DNA of 64,000 nt from Bromus sterilis. Taxonomy: Eukaryota > Streptophyta > Magnoliopsida > Poales > Poaceae. Shown one piece after another: positions 1 to 10,610 of the stretch. Made by a program: the position numbers and the translations under genes. The DNA is taken from positions 128,506,501-128,570,500 of the forward strand of contig OX465596.1 in the NCBI GenBank assembly GCA_950022295.1, given 5' to 3'. Under the pieces are notes generated by a model, which saw only the letters and a list, made by a program, of their open reading frames with translations, searched no databases and was not told the DNA's origin. Position 1 is the stretch's first letter, and every line of letters begins with the position of its first letter.

Positions 1-3000
1 GTAGCCGTCGACTTGGTCCGTCCCAGCCCGCGCCAAGTGCACCAGTAGGACCCTTGTGATGCGTGCGTTCGATTTGGACCGGTAGTTAGCTCGATTTCGT
101 AGCGTGTCGTAGTTCACCATTGGAGCCCGAGCGGCTGCTCCGCCATTTTTGAAGCAGAGCTCGACCTGGACCGCCCCATCACTCTCCCCCACCCCAGATC
201 GACGCGGGTCACTCTACTCGATCGAATGCAAAAAGAATCGCGCAATATGGCCCAGTAAATCGAGCTCCAGCTCGAGTTCGCCGGAGTCCAGTCGCCGGCG
301 CGACTCCGGCGGACCTCCCAGTCGCTGCCATGCGGGGCCCCCTGGTCAGATACGTGCTTAGCACTAATCCCCCTCGGATAAGCCACTGACATGTGGGTCA
401 CCCCCGGCTAACCCCACTGTTAACTTAACAAAAGTTAACCCCCCTCCCAGTCACTGACAGTGGGCCCCCCCTGGGCTGTTTAAATAAATTGAACTTGATA
501 ATTACTTCTGTGACACTGACAACTAGGCCCCAGCTGTAAGTCATTTAGAAATAAATAAAATTACAAAAACTAGTCACTGACATGTGGGCCCAGAGGCTAT
601 TTTGATTTATTAAAATGTTTTATAAATAAACAGAGGCTGACATGTGGGTCCCACATGTCAGGCACTGTTTTGGATAATGTTTTGGATAATGTTTTAGATA
701 ATGTTCTGGATAATGTTGAATAAATAATAAAAGAAATTCAGAAAATCATTTAAATGATTTAAAACTTTGAAATTCAATAACTTTTAAACCGTAACCCTGA
801 TTCAAAAACTTTATACATGAAAATTGATCAGAAAAATATAACGAATACGAATACGCTATCCGTATGCCTATCACACCCCTCTAACACAACGAACATCGAA
901 CCGTTCCCCCTCCGGACCGACAGTCCGATAAATTGTCCGGTACTGTTACAGTGCCCGGATGAATTTATTCCGAACACGAATGTTTCTCGGAATAGATCAA
1001 CTAGCACGGATACACCCCCCTTATGTTTGTCCGGTACCCACGACACCTCCGGCTTGATCCTTCCCCTCCGGTCACCCTGTCCGGTAATCATTCGGAGCCG
1101 GTAGTTCATCCTTAGATGAATTTCCGTTCCTAGCAATGTGCATTGCACTGCGTTAGAATACCGTCAACATTTCATCTGTCATGTCATGCATCTGTTTGTA
1201 TATGCTTGCTGTGTATTTACTGTTTCTTCCCCCCCCCCCTTAATCTCCGGTAGACCCCGCTGCTGACGTCGACTACACCGCTGCTGAATACGACTACTTC
1301 GTCGACGACCCTACTACTACCGTCGAGCTTCCAGGCAAGCAGATCCATTCTCTTCCCCAGATATCGCCTATCTTTCCGTACATTTCTTGCACTAGGCATT
1401 GTTACTGCTGCTGCTACGTTACAATCCTATTCAATTGCATAGCCTGTTTTTGTCGCCCCTTGATGTACCTCTTTTATCCTATGCTGCCTATTATTATTAT
1501 ACAGTATTCAGCAGTGAGCCCTACGCATTGTTAGCTAGGATTAGATAGAGGGCCGTGGTCACTCAGGGGAGTGAACACGGATACAAATATTAAACTGCCC
1601 AGGTACGGTACAATGCAGACATCGCCTCAGGCCCTCTAGCTCGGCTCTGCCGAGCCACCATCAAGTGTGAGCTATCAAGGAGTAATCCTTGTACTCCACT
1701 CGTTGTTGACTTTGTATAGCCGCTCTAGGTACCTGAGCAACGGTTGTCCTTCAGGTAAGAAGTCGGGCGACCCAACGGTGCCCGCAAGAGGTATTGCGAC
1801 GGGACGACAGGGAGGGTACGACCAGTGTACCGGTGTGCTTGGCCCCTGATCGTTGGCCGCGAGAGTTACCAAACCACGAAAGTCGAGCTCCTCCAGGAGC
1901 ACACGCGAGACAAGGTAAGGAGACGGTTCACCTTGTTGGTAACCGCAGTGACTTGGTGGGACGACGGGACAGGCACCGATGTACTGGTGGTCCTGGCTGC
2001 TGTCGTTGTCCGCGGGTCAGTTAAGTCGAGGCAACGATAACGGTTGTCTCACAGGTTAATAAAATGCTAAATGGTTCAGTGAATGTCTTGAGTTGGCTGT
2101 ATGCCATGTACGCACTACCTACCCGTGGGAATTACGAGTTATGGGCTCCTCTGCTTCGTAGTGTCGTCCGAGGACTCTTCAGACGTCAGCAGTACCGCGG
2201 CCTGCGCAGGGAAGTGGTGTTGTCTTATTTGCCGCGGCAGTGTGATTTGTATTTGCTTTGATTTAACTTCACCGGCCAGCCTCGCACCGCGCAGGAGTAC
2301 GTCGGGGTTAGGGTCCAAAGCCCCGCGTACATAGGATATAGTCCGGCGGATGACCTCTTTGTTGAGTTTTAAAGATGGGCTATGAAGTGTCGGATAGCCT
2401 CGGTGGAGCGTTCCCTAACAAGGTTCCCGCCACCCTGGAGATCCGTGCGTGTAGCATAACACAAGTGCACCCCTGCAGGGAAGATTAATCTATTCGAATA
2501 GCCGTGTCCACGGTAACAGGACGCTTTATGCTGAAGCTGGATCTTACCACTAGAAACTATTATTATTAAACTGTATGGTTCCGGGTCCTCTTCCTCGCGG
2601 GGATGTCGAGGAGGTGAACTCGGAGGCATTGTTAATCCTTACAACTTATTATTATACAATGCTGCAGCAACTTCTGCTGCATTGTCACTTTATGCTTTAT
2701 TTAAACTGTTGGCTGACTCTTACCTCATGCTGCAAGACATCGTCGGAAGATGCTAGTCTTCGTTAGGCCTAGATTCTTACCCTTGCTCTGGATTTCTGTC
2801 TTTCAGTCCACTATATACAGCCTCTTCTTTCCGTTGATACAATGCATAATGCTTACTAGCGGACGTAAGACTCGTGGGTATACTAGATACTCACCTGCTT
2901 TATTTCCTTTACTATTTTGCCTGATCGGCCGCTTCAGCCAACGTTGGAGCCCAGGAGCAGGAGTACCCCGGAGGCGCCTACTATGACGTCGAGTTCCCCG

Positions 3001-3299
3001 TCGACCAGGAGTAGTTCGGTGGATCCCAGGCAGGAGGCCTCGCCTTTTCGATCTGTATCTCTGATGTGATTTGTGCTAGCCTTCTTAAGGCAAAACTTGA
3101 CTAACTATGTCTGTACTCAGATATTATGGCTTGTATGACTTATGTATTCGGGTCCGCGTGACCCCCTCTATTGTAACATATTTGTTTATCCTTTTGTGTT
3201 TAGTGTTGTGCTGTGATATTATCACCGTGGCACCCTAATCTCAGCCGTGTACCCTGCGTGTATGATTACTGTACACGGATTGATTTTGGGGGCGTCACA
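1..3299 (+). repeat. 5' LTR (3' part) of the chromovirus
   Basis: The sequence is nearly identical to 18793-22083 and ends in the same GGGGGCGTCACA. It is followed two bases on by the tRNA primer site. Short ORFs here (for example 817-1104 and 828-1148) recur in the other LTR, overlap on opposite strands and resemble no protein I know. I treat them as non-coding. The main differences from the 3' LTR are a longer C-run near 1231 and a rearranged stretch around 2225-2270. Confidence 0.92.
668..715 (+). repeat. 12-bp tandem repeat, four copies, in the 5' LTR
   Basis: Four head-to-tail units of TTTTGGATAATG run here, the third and fourth each with one substitution. The same array is at 19458-19505 in the 3' LTR, so it predates this insertion. 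Confidence 0.9.
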
Positions 3300-3302
3300 A
3301 GT

Positions 3303-3315
3303 TGGTATCAGAGCC
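3303..3315 (+). other. Primer binding site (initiator tRNA-Met type)
   Basis: TGGTATCAGAGCC starts three bases after the 5' LTR terminus. It is complementary to the 3' end of plant initiator tRNA-Met, the usual minus-strand primer of Ty3/gypsy chromoviruses. It is followed by about 640 bp of leader without a convincing ORF before gag. Confidence 0.9.
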
Positions 3316-3953
3316 GACTGCCTGTTGGAAGCCACCCCACCACTAGTTGGTCGAAGTTGAGTCTAGACTTTGAAAAACTATTTTGCTAACTTAATATTTG
3401 GCTTACGGGCCCACATCGATGTCACTACATGTGATATCTATGGTATTAGGATCCTTTTCTCCTTACCTATGCTCTAGGAATCTGCTCTCTTATCCTTGCT
3501 GGTAAGTTTTACAAAATCTAACATTAGGATCACGTTCTCTTGATTCCACCTGGCGTTTTTGGTGCTTCCCCCATTGATTGAGTCGTGTCGCAGGAGTCAT
3601 ACCCCAGGTCCCGGACCGCGGATCCCATTCTCATTCTGGGCAGGCCGCGCGTTCTCTGGCATTAACTCTTGTGGCCAACAGTTTTCTTGCGGCGTGATTG
3701 ACATAGTGGAATCTATGTCGCGTCGTGTAATCCTAACCGCGGTATGCGCGCCGCCTAGTGAGTCCTTTTTCCTTAATTTCTACGACGTTACGCTGCCCGA
3801 TTTTTGATTGACTCTGTGTGTGAATGTGTATGTCTTATATGACTACTCCTATATATATCTGCGCCTCCTTTTCGTTGTCGTTTTACTTCAAGCTTGATTC
3901 CGGTATCTCGTTAAATTTTCATCGCTGAAATACCCCTGTTAAATTCTAGCAGG
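3316..3953 (+). other. Untranslated leader of the chromovirus
   Basis: This is the non-coding stretch between the primer site and the gag start codon. An 82-codon ORF at 3559-3807 has no recognisable family and is not in phase with gag. I see only the leader expected for such an element. Confidence 0.6.
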
Positions 3954-4913
3954 ATGGTTGGTCGTGGTGGTCGTGGTCGTGGTCGTGCTGCCAACGACCC
4001 ACCTCCGCCGCCGGATTACATGGCCGCGATGATGCAGCAGTTCGAGATGAACCGTCAGTTCATGCAGAATATCATGGCTCAGTTCCCCCATCCGAATCAG
4101 AATGGGCACCACCATCAGCATGCCACCGTGACTCTGCATGACTTCACCCGCCTCAACCCCACTATGTTCCGCAACACTGTTCAGCCGTTCGATGCTAATG
4201 ACTGGCTTCGCGACATCACTCACGAGCTGGAGTCTGCTAATGTCGATCCAGCCGACTATGTGAACTTTGCGTCTTACCTTCTGAAAGGCGCCGCTGCTCA
4301 GTGGTGGAGCACCCACAAGCGTTCCCTGCCAATTGAAGAAGTCATCACTTGGGATGAATTTCAGTCTGCCTTCCGCGCCCGCTACATTCCTCAGGGGATC
4401 ATGGATCGTAAGGCGGAAGAATTCCGTAACCTCACTCAGGGCGACATGACTGTAGAAGCCTATCAGCGCAAGTTCCTCAACCTCTCTCGCTATGCGGAAG
4501 GAGAGATCACCACTGATGCTCGCAGGCAGCAGAAGTTCCGTCGTGGCCTCAACCCAGACCTCAGGCTCGCTCTTGCCGTTCATGATTTCGCCAACTTCGC
4601 CACCATGGTGAACAAGGCTATCACCGTCGAGACTGCCCAGATGGAGCACAAGAACTCTCTGAAGCATTATTGTGACGTTGGCTCATCTTCGGGCGCAACG
4701 CAGAAGCGTCGTATCTGGCTCCCTACCAGTGTGACCCATTCAGCTGTCCCTGCTCCAAGGCCGTCTTATGCTGCACCCCGTCTGCCTCCGCCATCGCAGT
4801 TGCCAAGGGCTCTGCCTGCACCACCCAATGCTACACCCCTTCGTCCTCAGGATGGATTATGCTTCACGTGCCGCCAACCTGGGCATTTTTCCAGAGAGTG
4901 CCCCCAGAAATAG
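3954..4913 (+). pseudogene. gag: gag of the chromovirus, ending at an in-frame TAG
   Basis: A 319-residue gag (capsid-nucleocapsid) reading frame. The Gly/Arg-rich N-terminus (MVGRGGRGRGR) is followed by the retrotransposon gag core containing WLRDITHELE and AAQWWSTHK (residues about 85-125). Near the C-terminus is a CCHC zinc knuckle, CFTCRQPGHFSREC (4860-4901), that would bind element RNA. The frame stops at TAG 4911-4913, but the same phase continues into protease. In related plant chromoviruses gag and pol are usually one uninterrupted frame, so I read this as a disabling stop; programmed readthrough is the less likely alternative. The ATG at 3954 is chosen because the Gly/Arg N-terminus is typical and no upstream in-phase coding is evident. 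Confidence 0.88.
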
Positions 4914-6926
4914 AAGCAACTGGTAGTTCACCCCGATGGCCGCGAAAATGGTCGTGGCAACAACAGGACCCCCAACTATAATACTGGGTCTACTGCTTGT
5001 GCTCGTGGACATGCTAACAACGTCAATGTTGAAGAAGCTCAGCAACAACCCGCTACCGTGATGGGTACCCTTCTCGTTAATTCCGTACCTGCTACTGTTT
5101 TATTTGATACAGGAGCATCGCATTCATTCATGTTGGAAGCATTTTCATTTTCGCATAACTTCAAGTACGAAACGATGAAACCACCGATGGTTGTTCGTAC
5201 TCCGATAGGCCAATGCCGAACCACCATGCTGGTGCCAAACACCACCATTGAAATCGAAGGAGTTGAATTCTTTGCTTCGCCCATCCTCCTGAAGTCTTCC
5301 ACCATAGACCTCATCCTGGGAATGGATTGGTTGAAATTTCACGATGCCACACTTTATTGTGGCACCAAGTCTGTCCAACTTTTTCACCCCTCCGGCGAGA
5401 TTGTTAACCACATCCCCCGAGTTACCCGTAATGCAGAAACACAGATCTTTATGATGAATGCTTTGAATATCTCACCTCTGGAAGGAATTTAGAACGTTCC
5501 GGTCGTTCGCGATTTTCTCGACGTCTTCCCAGAAGAACTGCCGGGAATACCCCCGATCAGAGAAGTTGAATTCGTCATCGACTTGAAGCCAGGCACTGTT
5601 CCTATTGCCAAGCGCCCTCACAAGATGCCGCCACATGAACTCCTTGAACTTAAGGAGGAAATCGACAAGGCACTTCAGAAGGGATTCATTCGCCCCAGTT
5701 CCTCAGCTTGGGGAGCACCTTCGCTCTTTGTCAAGAAGAGCGATGGGACAAACCGACTGGTCCAAGATTATCGGCCCATTAACCAAGCCACCATCCAGAA
5801 CTAATACCCACTCCCCCGGATCAACGATCTGTATGATCAACTTGCCGGATCCAAGGTGTTTTCTAAACTCGACTTGAGGTTGGGTTATCACCAAATCCGA
5901 GTCCGTGATGAGGACATTCCGAAGACTGCCTTCATTACTCGCTATGGTTCATACGAGTACACCGTAATGTCCTTTGGCTTAACCAATGCTCCAGCCACCT
6001 TCTCCAGATTGATGAATTATATTTTCATGGAGTACCTCGACCAGTTCTTCGTGGTTTATCTGGATGATATATTGATATATTCCAAGAATGAAGAAGAACA
6101 TGCTGAACATCTTCGTCTTATACTGGAGAAGCTTCGAGAACACAAACTCTACGCTAAGTATTCTAAGTGTGAGTTCTGGCTTCCCGAAGTAACCTACCTT
6201 GGGCATGTGATTTCCAAGGATGGCATTGCCGTCACCCCAGAACGTATCCAGGCTATTCTTGATTGGACTCCTCCCAAGACCGTCAAGCAAGTCCGTAGTT
6301 TCCTCGGGCTCGCTAGCTATTGCCGCCGTTTCGTCGAGAATTTCTCCAAGATTGCCAGACCTCTGACTAATCTGCTTCACAAAGGCGTCAAGTTTGAGTG
6401 GACAGATAAATGTCATGAAAGTTTCCAAGCGCTCAAGGACAAGCTAACTTCTCCCCCGGTGCTCGCTCCCCCTGATACTCAGAAGGACTTCGTGATATAT
6501 TGCGACGCGTCTTGTCAAGGATTAGGCTGTGTCCTATTGCAAGAGCGCAAGGTGATTTCTTATGGCTCTAGTCAGTTGCGTGCTCACGAAGACAAATACC
6601 CAACACATGATCTCGAATTGGCAGCAGTAATTTATGCATTGAAGCTGTGGCGACATTACCTCGTCGGTAATCGTTGCGAGGTCTACACCGATCACCAAAG
6701 TCTGAAGTACCTGTTTACTCAACCAGACCTGAATCTACGTCAACAACGATGGCTCGAGACAATAGCCAACTTCAACATGGATATTTCGTATACCCCGGGC
6801 AAAGCTAATGTGATGGTCGATGCCTTGAGCCGCAAAGCTTACTGTTCTGAACTTGAGGTTCAGGTGCAGCAACCACTTCTGTATGAAGAGTTTCGCAAGT
6901 TGAATCTCGAGATTGTTCCTCAAGGT
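4914..6926 (+). pseudogene. pol: pol 5' part: protease, reverse transcriptase, RNase H (broken)
   Basis: Continues in the same phase as gag (5058, 5583 and 5856 are all in phase with 3954). The aspartic protease motif DTGASHSF begins at 5106. Reverse transcriptase spans roughly 5500-6330 with the catalytic YLDD at 6057-6068 (VVYLDDILIYS). The RNase H part includes CDASCQGLGCVL (about 6500) and TDHQSLKYL (about 6690). Stops TAG 5490-5492 and TAA 5802-5804 interrupt it. The second falls within the conserved RT block just before YPLPRI. There is no frameshift. At codon boundary 6926 the Copia element is inserted, and the tail of the apparent ORF up to 6992 is Copia LTR, not pol. The region would encode replication enzymes acting in the virus-like particle. 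Confidence 0.9.
6922..6926 (+). repeat. Left target-site duplication of the Copia insertion (AAGGT)
   Basis: AAGGT directly precedes the Copia 5' LTR and recurs directly after its 3' LTR at 16221-16225. A 5-bp duplication is the standard footprint of Copia integration. Confidence 0.95.
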
Positions 6927-9053
6927 TGTTGGAAATATGCCCTAGAGGCAATAATAAAATGTTATTATATATATTTCCACGTTCGTAATTAATGTTTATA
7001 TTTCTGTGCTATAATTGCAATGACCCTGACTATGAGATTCAGAAGAAAACTCACTTGCATGTGTGGAAATGTAAACACCAAGAGTTCCTGGTTTAGCCTC
7101 TAAGACCAGCTCATGTGCTAACTGATGATTACGTTTTCTTAATCATGGATATTGTTCTTGTAACAAGGATGTCAGTAGCAATGGGAACATATTGTTAGCA
7201 GAACAATGATGTTGAACCGACCCCAGTATTGAATGATATACTTAGAGATCCCATCGTAACAACGTTATAAGTCATATCATGAAATGTTATCATATACGTA
7301 ATTCCTTAGACCATGAGAGTATCGAGTTGCTTCACACAGGAAGACATGCTTTGGTTCTTAGATGAATCCTCCCGTAAATGGGAAGTAGTAAAATAAGTTC
7401 TGGGTATGTCAGATGGTGTGGCTAGTGACTGTGATAGTTCAAGAATGGGATTTTCTCCTTCACGATGAAGAAGATATTCACTTCGGGCCCACTCGGTATG
7501 AAGGTATCCATTATAGTCTGGCCAGACGCATTGTGATTCAGTCACAGGGATACCGGAATACGATAACGAGAAAAGGGACAAACGAGCAAAGAGGATAACG
7601 AGTGGCTTGTGTTCAAGAAGTTGTTACACATGGGTGCCAAACATCTCTCCTCTAACTTTTTCATATATCACGAAGCAAAGGGAATGGTACATGAATAAAC
7701 ATAATGGTTCACTCGAAGTTTCTTCGTGTATGTGCGGGAGTCAACATGGGTGTCCATGGCTCCGCTGTTGATTATTGGCTATTGACGAAAGGCTGTTGGC
7801 CTATGTCCGGAAGATGTTCTGAGTCATGTCCGCATTATACCGAACCTATTGGGTCACACACTTAACGAGCAGTAGTCTGTTAGAATACTAGAATGGTAGA
7901 AGGTTTAGTGGAAGCAAAGAAGAATAGTTCATACGGGTACTGGAAGTAGTTCCGGGGATTTGTGAAATAGTTCATAAGGGCACCAAAAGTAGTTTTGGGT
8001 ATTTAAGGATATGTCCGGATCACTCTGGAGTAATCCCAGGTGGTTCCGGAACATATGAAAATGGTAATGGGAAATTTTACGATCAACCGGAATATTTTCG
8101 GTGATCGGTGGACAGCTTAAACAATATGTTGTGTTCACCGGACATAATAACCTTTGCCTGGATGGCTCCGAAACCCATTTAGATGGCTCCGGAACATTCG
8201 TTAGAGGTTCCGGAAGGTATTGGAAGTGCTCCAAAAGTGTCCGGAATGTCCCAAAACAGTCCCGGTAGGTCCCGGAAGGTCCTGGAAGCTTCTAGAAGGT
8301 TCTGGAAGGTTCCGGGCAGTACCACCCACTGCCCTGCGCCCCTGGCCTTGGGGAGCAAGCCACCTAGGCTGCCCTGGCCGGCCAGGTGGTGGGGGCGCAC
8401 CAAAAAGGGGTGGGAGATCCTCCAGGTGGGATTTCCAAATACCATTATGGAAGGTTTCCGGTGGGAAGGTATGTGTAGGTTTGGAAGGCTTGGGAGTCCA
8501 AGTTGGACTCCCAAACCTCCTTGAGCTGCGCCCTAGGCCCCTTGGCCACCTATATAAGGTGAGCCAAGGGTGGGGAAGACATACACAATCAATCCCCAAG
8601 GCCTATGCGCCACCCTCCCTCCTCTAAACCCCGTTGCTCCACTTTTAGACCCCGGTTTAGACGCTGTTCTAGATCGGAATCCGTTAGGGTTTTCTCCCTC
8701 TAGTTTTCTCGGTGGCGTTCATCTCTGGACGGCGGAGTGCTGCTGGATTTCTGCTACGGGATGTGTGGATACTAATGGAGGGGTCGTACCTTCGACCCTT
8801 CTTCGAGGAGCTTGTTCATGGGACTTGTCCGTGGGACTAGATCGCGGGACTTGTTCGTGGGGTTGATCGAGGGACTGTTCGTGGGAGAACTTGCGAGATC
8901 TACTTCCACTACGTCCACCCGCTTCACCAACTCTTCTTCCGCTGCAACCGTTGGTGAGCAATGGCTTAAACCTTGTATGCAATCTATCTTGGATGATCTT
9001 GGGTTCTTGATTCGTAGGCCGAAATTTTTTGTTTTCTACTACTTTTCCCAACA
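6927..9053 (+). repeat. Copia 5' LTR
   Basis: Starts TGTTGGAAATATGCCC and ends TTTTCCCAACA. It is paired with 14095-16220. A GC-rich part at 8200-8560 is followed by a TATA-like CTATATAAGG near 8551 and a pyrimidine-rich leader, the expected promoter region. ORFs of 98-135 codons at 8179-8866 occur on both strands and in both LTRs and are overlap artefacts of GC-rich DNA. Confidence 0.95.
8549..8558 (+). promoter_or_regulatory. Putative TATA box of the Copia 5' LTR
   Basis: ACCTATATAAGG lies about 500 bp before the end of the LTR, between a GC-rich block and a C/T-rich stretch, as expected for the U3/R boundary of Triticeae Copia LTRs. In the 3' LTR the equivalent site reads ACCGATATAAGG, so the TATA core differs by one base between the copies. 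Confidence 0.5.
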
Positions 9054-9067
9054 GCGGTATCATGAGC
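9054..9067 (+). other. Copia primer binding region
   Basis: GCGGTATCATGAGC directly follows the 5' LTR. Angela/BARE-type elements carry a similar GGCATCATGAGC or GGTATCAGAGC site matching initiator tRNA-Met. The match here is imperfect after GGTATCA. Confidence 0.65.
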
Positions 9068-10600
9068 GATCCTTGATTAGATGCATGTTTAGGTAGATCA
9101 TATGTTGATATGAGGCATTGATTTTCTTGTTTGCTTCCCTATCATGTGATTTGTTCTTTGCTCGACGGCATGATGTGATTTTGCTACAAGGTTTGAGTTT
9201 TGCCATGATCCCTCTATTCTGCTCTTAGTATGCTGGTTGCCTTGATCATGGACTACATCAAATTCCTTGGATCTCATCCTAGTCTTGCTATAGAAAATTT
9301 TACATGAACGGGCTTGTGGATTTTATGAACTCAAATCCACACGGGGGTCACGCGTTTAACGAAGTTTGGCTTGTGGCATTAGTTGCTGCACGCACCCCGT
9401 ATGTTAAACTAGCAACAAAAGAAGTATCATGTTTTTTTTTATCTAGGGTTTCTCGTTTGCCTTGTAAACCTGCTTAACAACCACGATAAAAGTTGCAACA
9501 ACCCGTGTAGATGGCGATCTAACTCGTTTTTGCAGAGTATGCATGTGATGTGGTATAGCCTTCAAGATTTGCAATGTGTTTGTATGAGATGCTATATGTT
9601 ATGTAATATTTATTCGCGACCTGCGTGTCGTGGTACGGCATGATGACTGGAGTCATATGATTGTCACTTAATTATGGCCTGCGTGCCAGAACTGTTTATT
9701 AGCTCGAGGCAAAGCAATAGATAGATGCAAAGGTGATGATCTACGATGCGGAGGTGGACCCCGACGCACATGCCGGAAGTCGTGGTGATGTTCCCGGCGC
9801 CAAGGACAAAGTTGTTGGACACGGTGACTTCAACCACGACGACGTGAAGACAATGAAGACTTCACGAAGCAAAGGGCTATACTATATCACAAAATTTTAT
9901 GAACTGCCTGTGATGTTTATCCCTTTGATGCACCCTTGTTTGATGCGCGATAGTCGTATTTTATTAGGGTGATCTCTCGCAAAACAATATCAAGTTGATA
10001 GTGTTCTTCCAACTGTAGCACCGTCTATACTATGTTTCACATCGGAGCAGGTCATGTCACATGGGTGCACACGGTGTGACGCATAAAAGACGGGTGTGTT
10101 AAAAGAACACACAACACATTACACTTGGTTATCTTGACGGTTTGGATAAAAGTTTGCTACCGGAACACGCCCATCGAAAGATGAACAAGAATCACCTTTG
10201 GCGTGATTGGCAAGTTGGCCTACCGGTCCAGTCTAAGTCATCAGTGATGTCACATCAATGGCGGACGATTGGGCTGGATCTTGAATCACTCCAGCATCAA
10301 TTACGAGAGATATTGATCTGAGTGGGAGCGCACTAAGTAATTAAATTGATTAATCACAAGTGCAACTTAATTATGAACAAAGTCTTAGTATTTGCATTAT
10401 CGTTGTAGAATAATGGCTCGCGTTACCACCTTCCCAATTGATTTTGATTAACTGTTTTATCTGGTAAAAACTTTACGATTGGTACCGTATTGTGAGGACT
10501 ATCCTCAATAGTGTCGAGAAGGAGCTTGTCCTATCGCAAATTTTTGATGCTCTCCCGCTGATGCTATGGATGATGTGACTTATGTCCATAATCCAAAATG
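9068..10600 (+). other. Copia leader region without a gene
   Basis: About 1.5 kb between the primer site and the gag relic. It contains leader-type sequence typical of Triticeae Copia elements, such as the ATGAAGACTTCACGAAGCAA area near 9850, and no ORF longer than 79 codons. No coding function is visible. Confidence 0.6.
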
Positions 10601-10610
10601 CTAGAATTCC

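Noticed and set aside
668..715. CRISPR-like or other functional array
   Set aside because: Direct 12-bp repeats without spacers, in an LTR of a plant retrotransposon.
828..1148. ORFs of about 100 codons in the chromovirus LTR, on both strands and repeated at 19607-19938
   Set aside because: They overlap on opposite strands, lie in both LTRs and show no protein family; chance ORFs in repeat DNA.
3303..3315. tRNA gene fragment
   Set aside because: Only the 13 bases of a primer binding site; no cloverleaf around it. No tRNA or rRNA gene was seen in the window.
6927..6992. C-terminal tail of the RT-RNase H ORF (WKYALEAIIKCYYIYF)
   Set aside because: This is Copia LTR sequence read through by chance; the chromovirus coding sequence stops at 6926.
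8179..8627. Overlapping ORFs of 111-135 codons on both strands in the Copia LTR (and 15346-15794)
   Set aside because: Proline/tryptophan-rich translations of GC-rich DNA, present on both strands at once; no known family.
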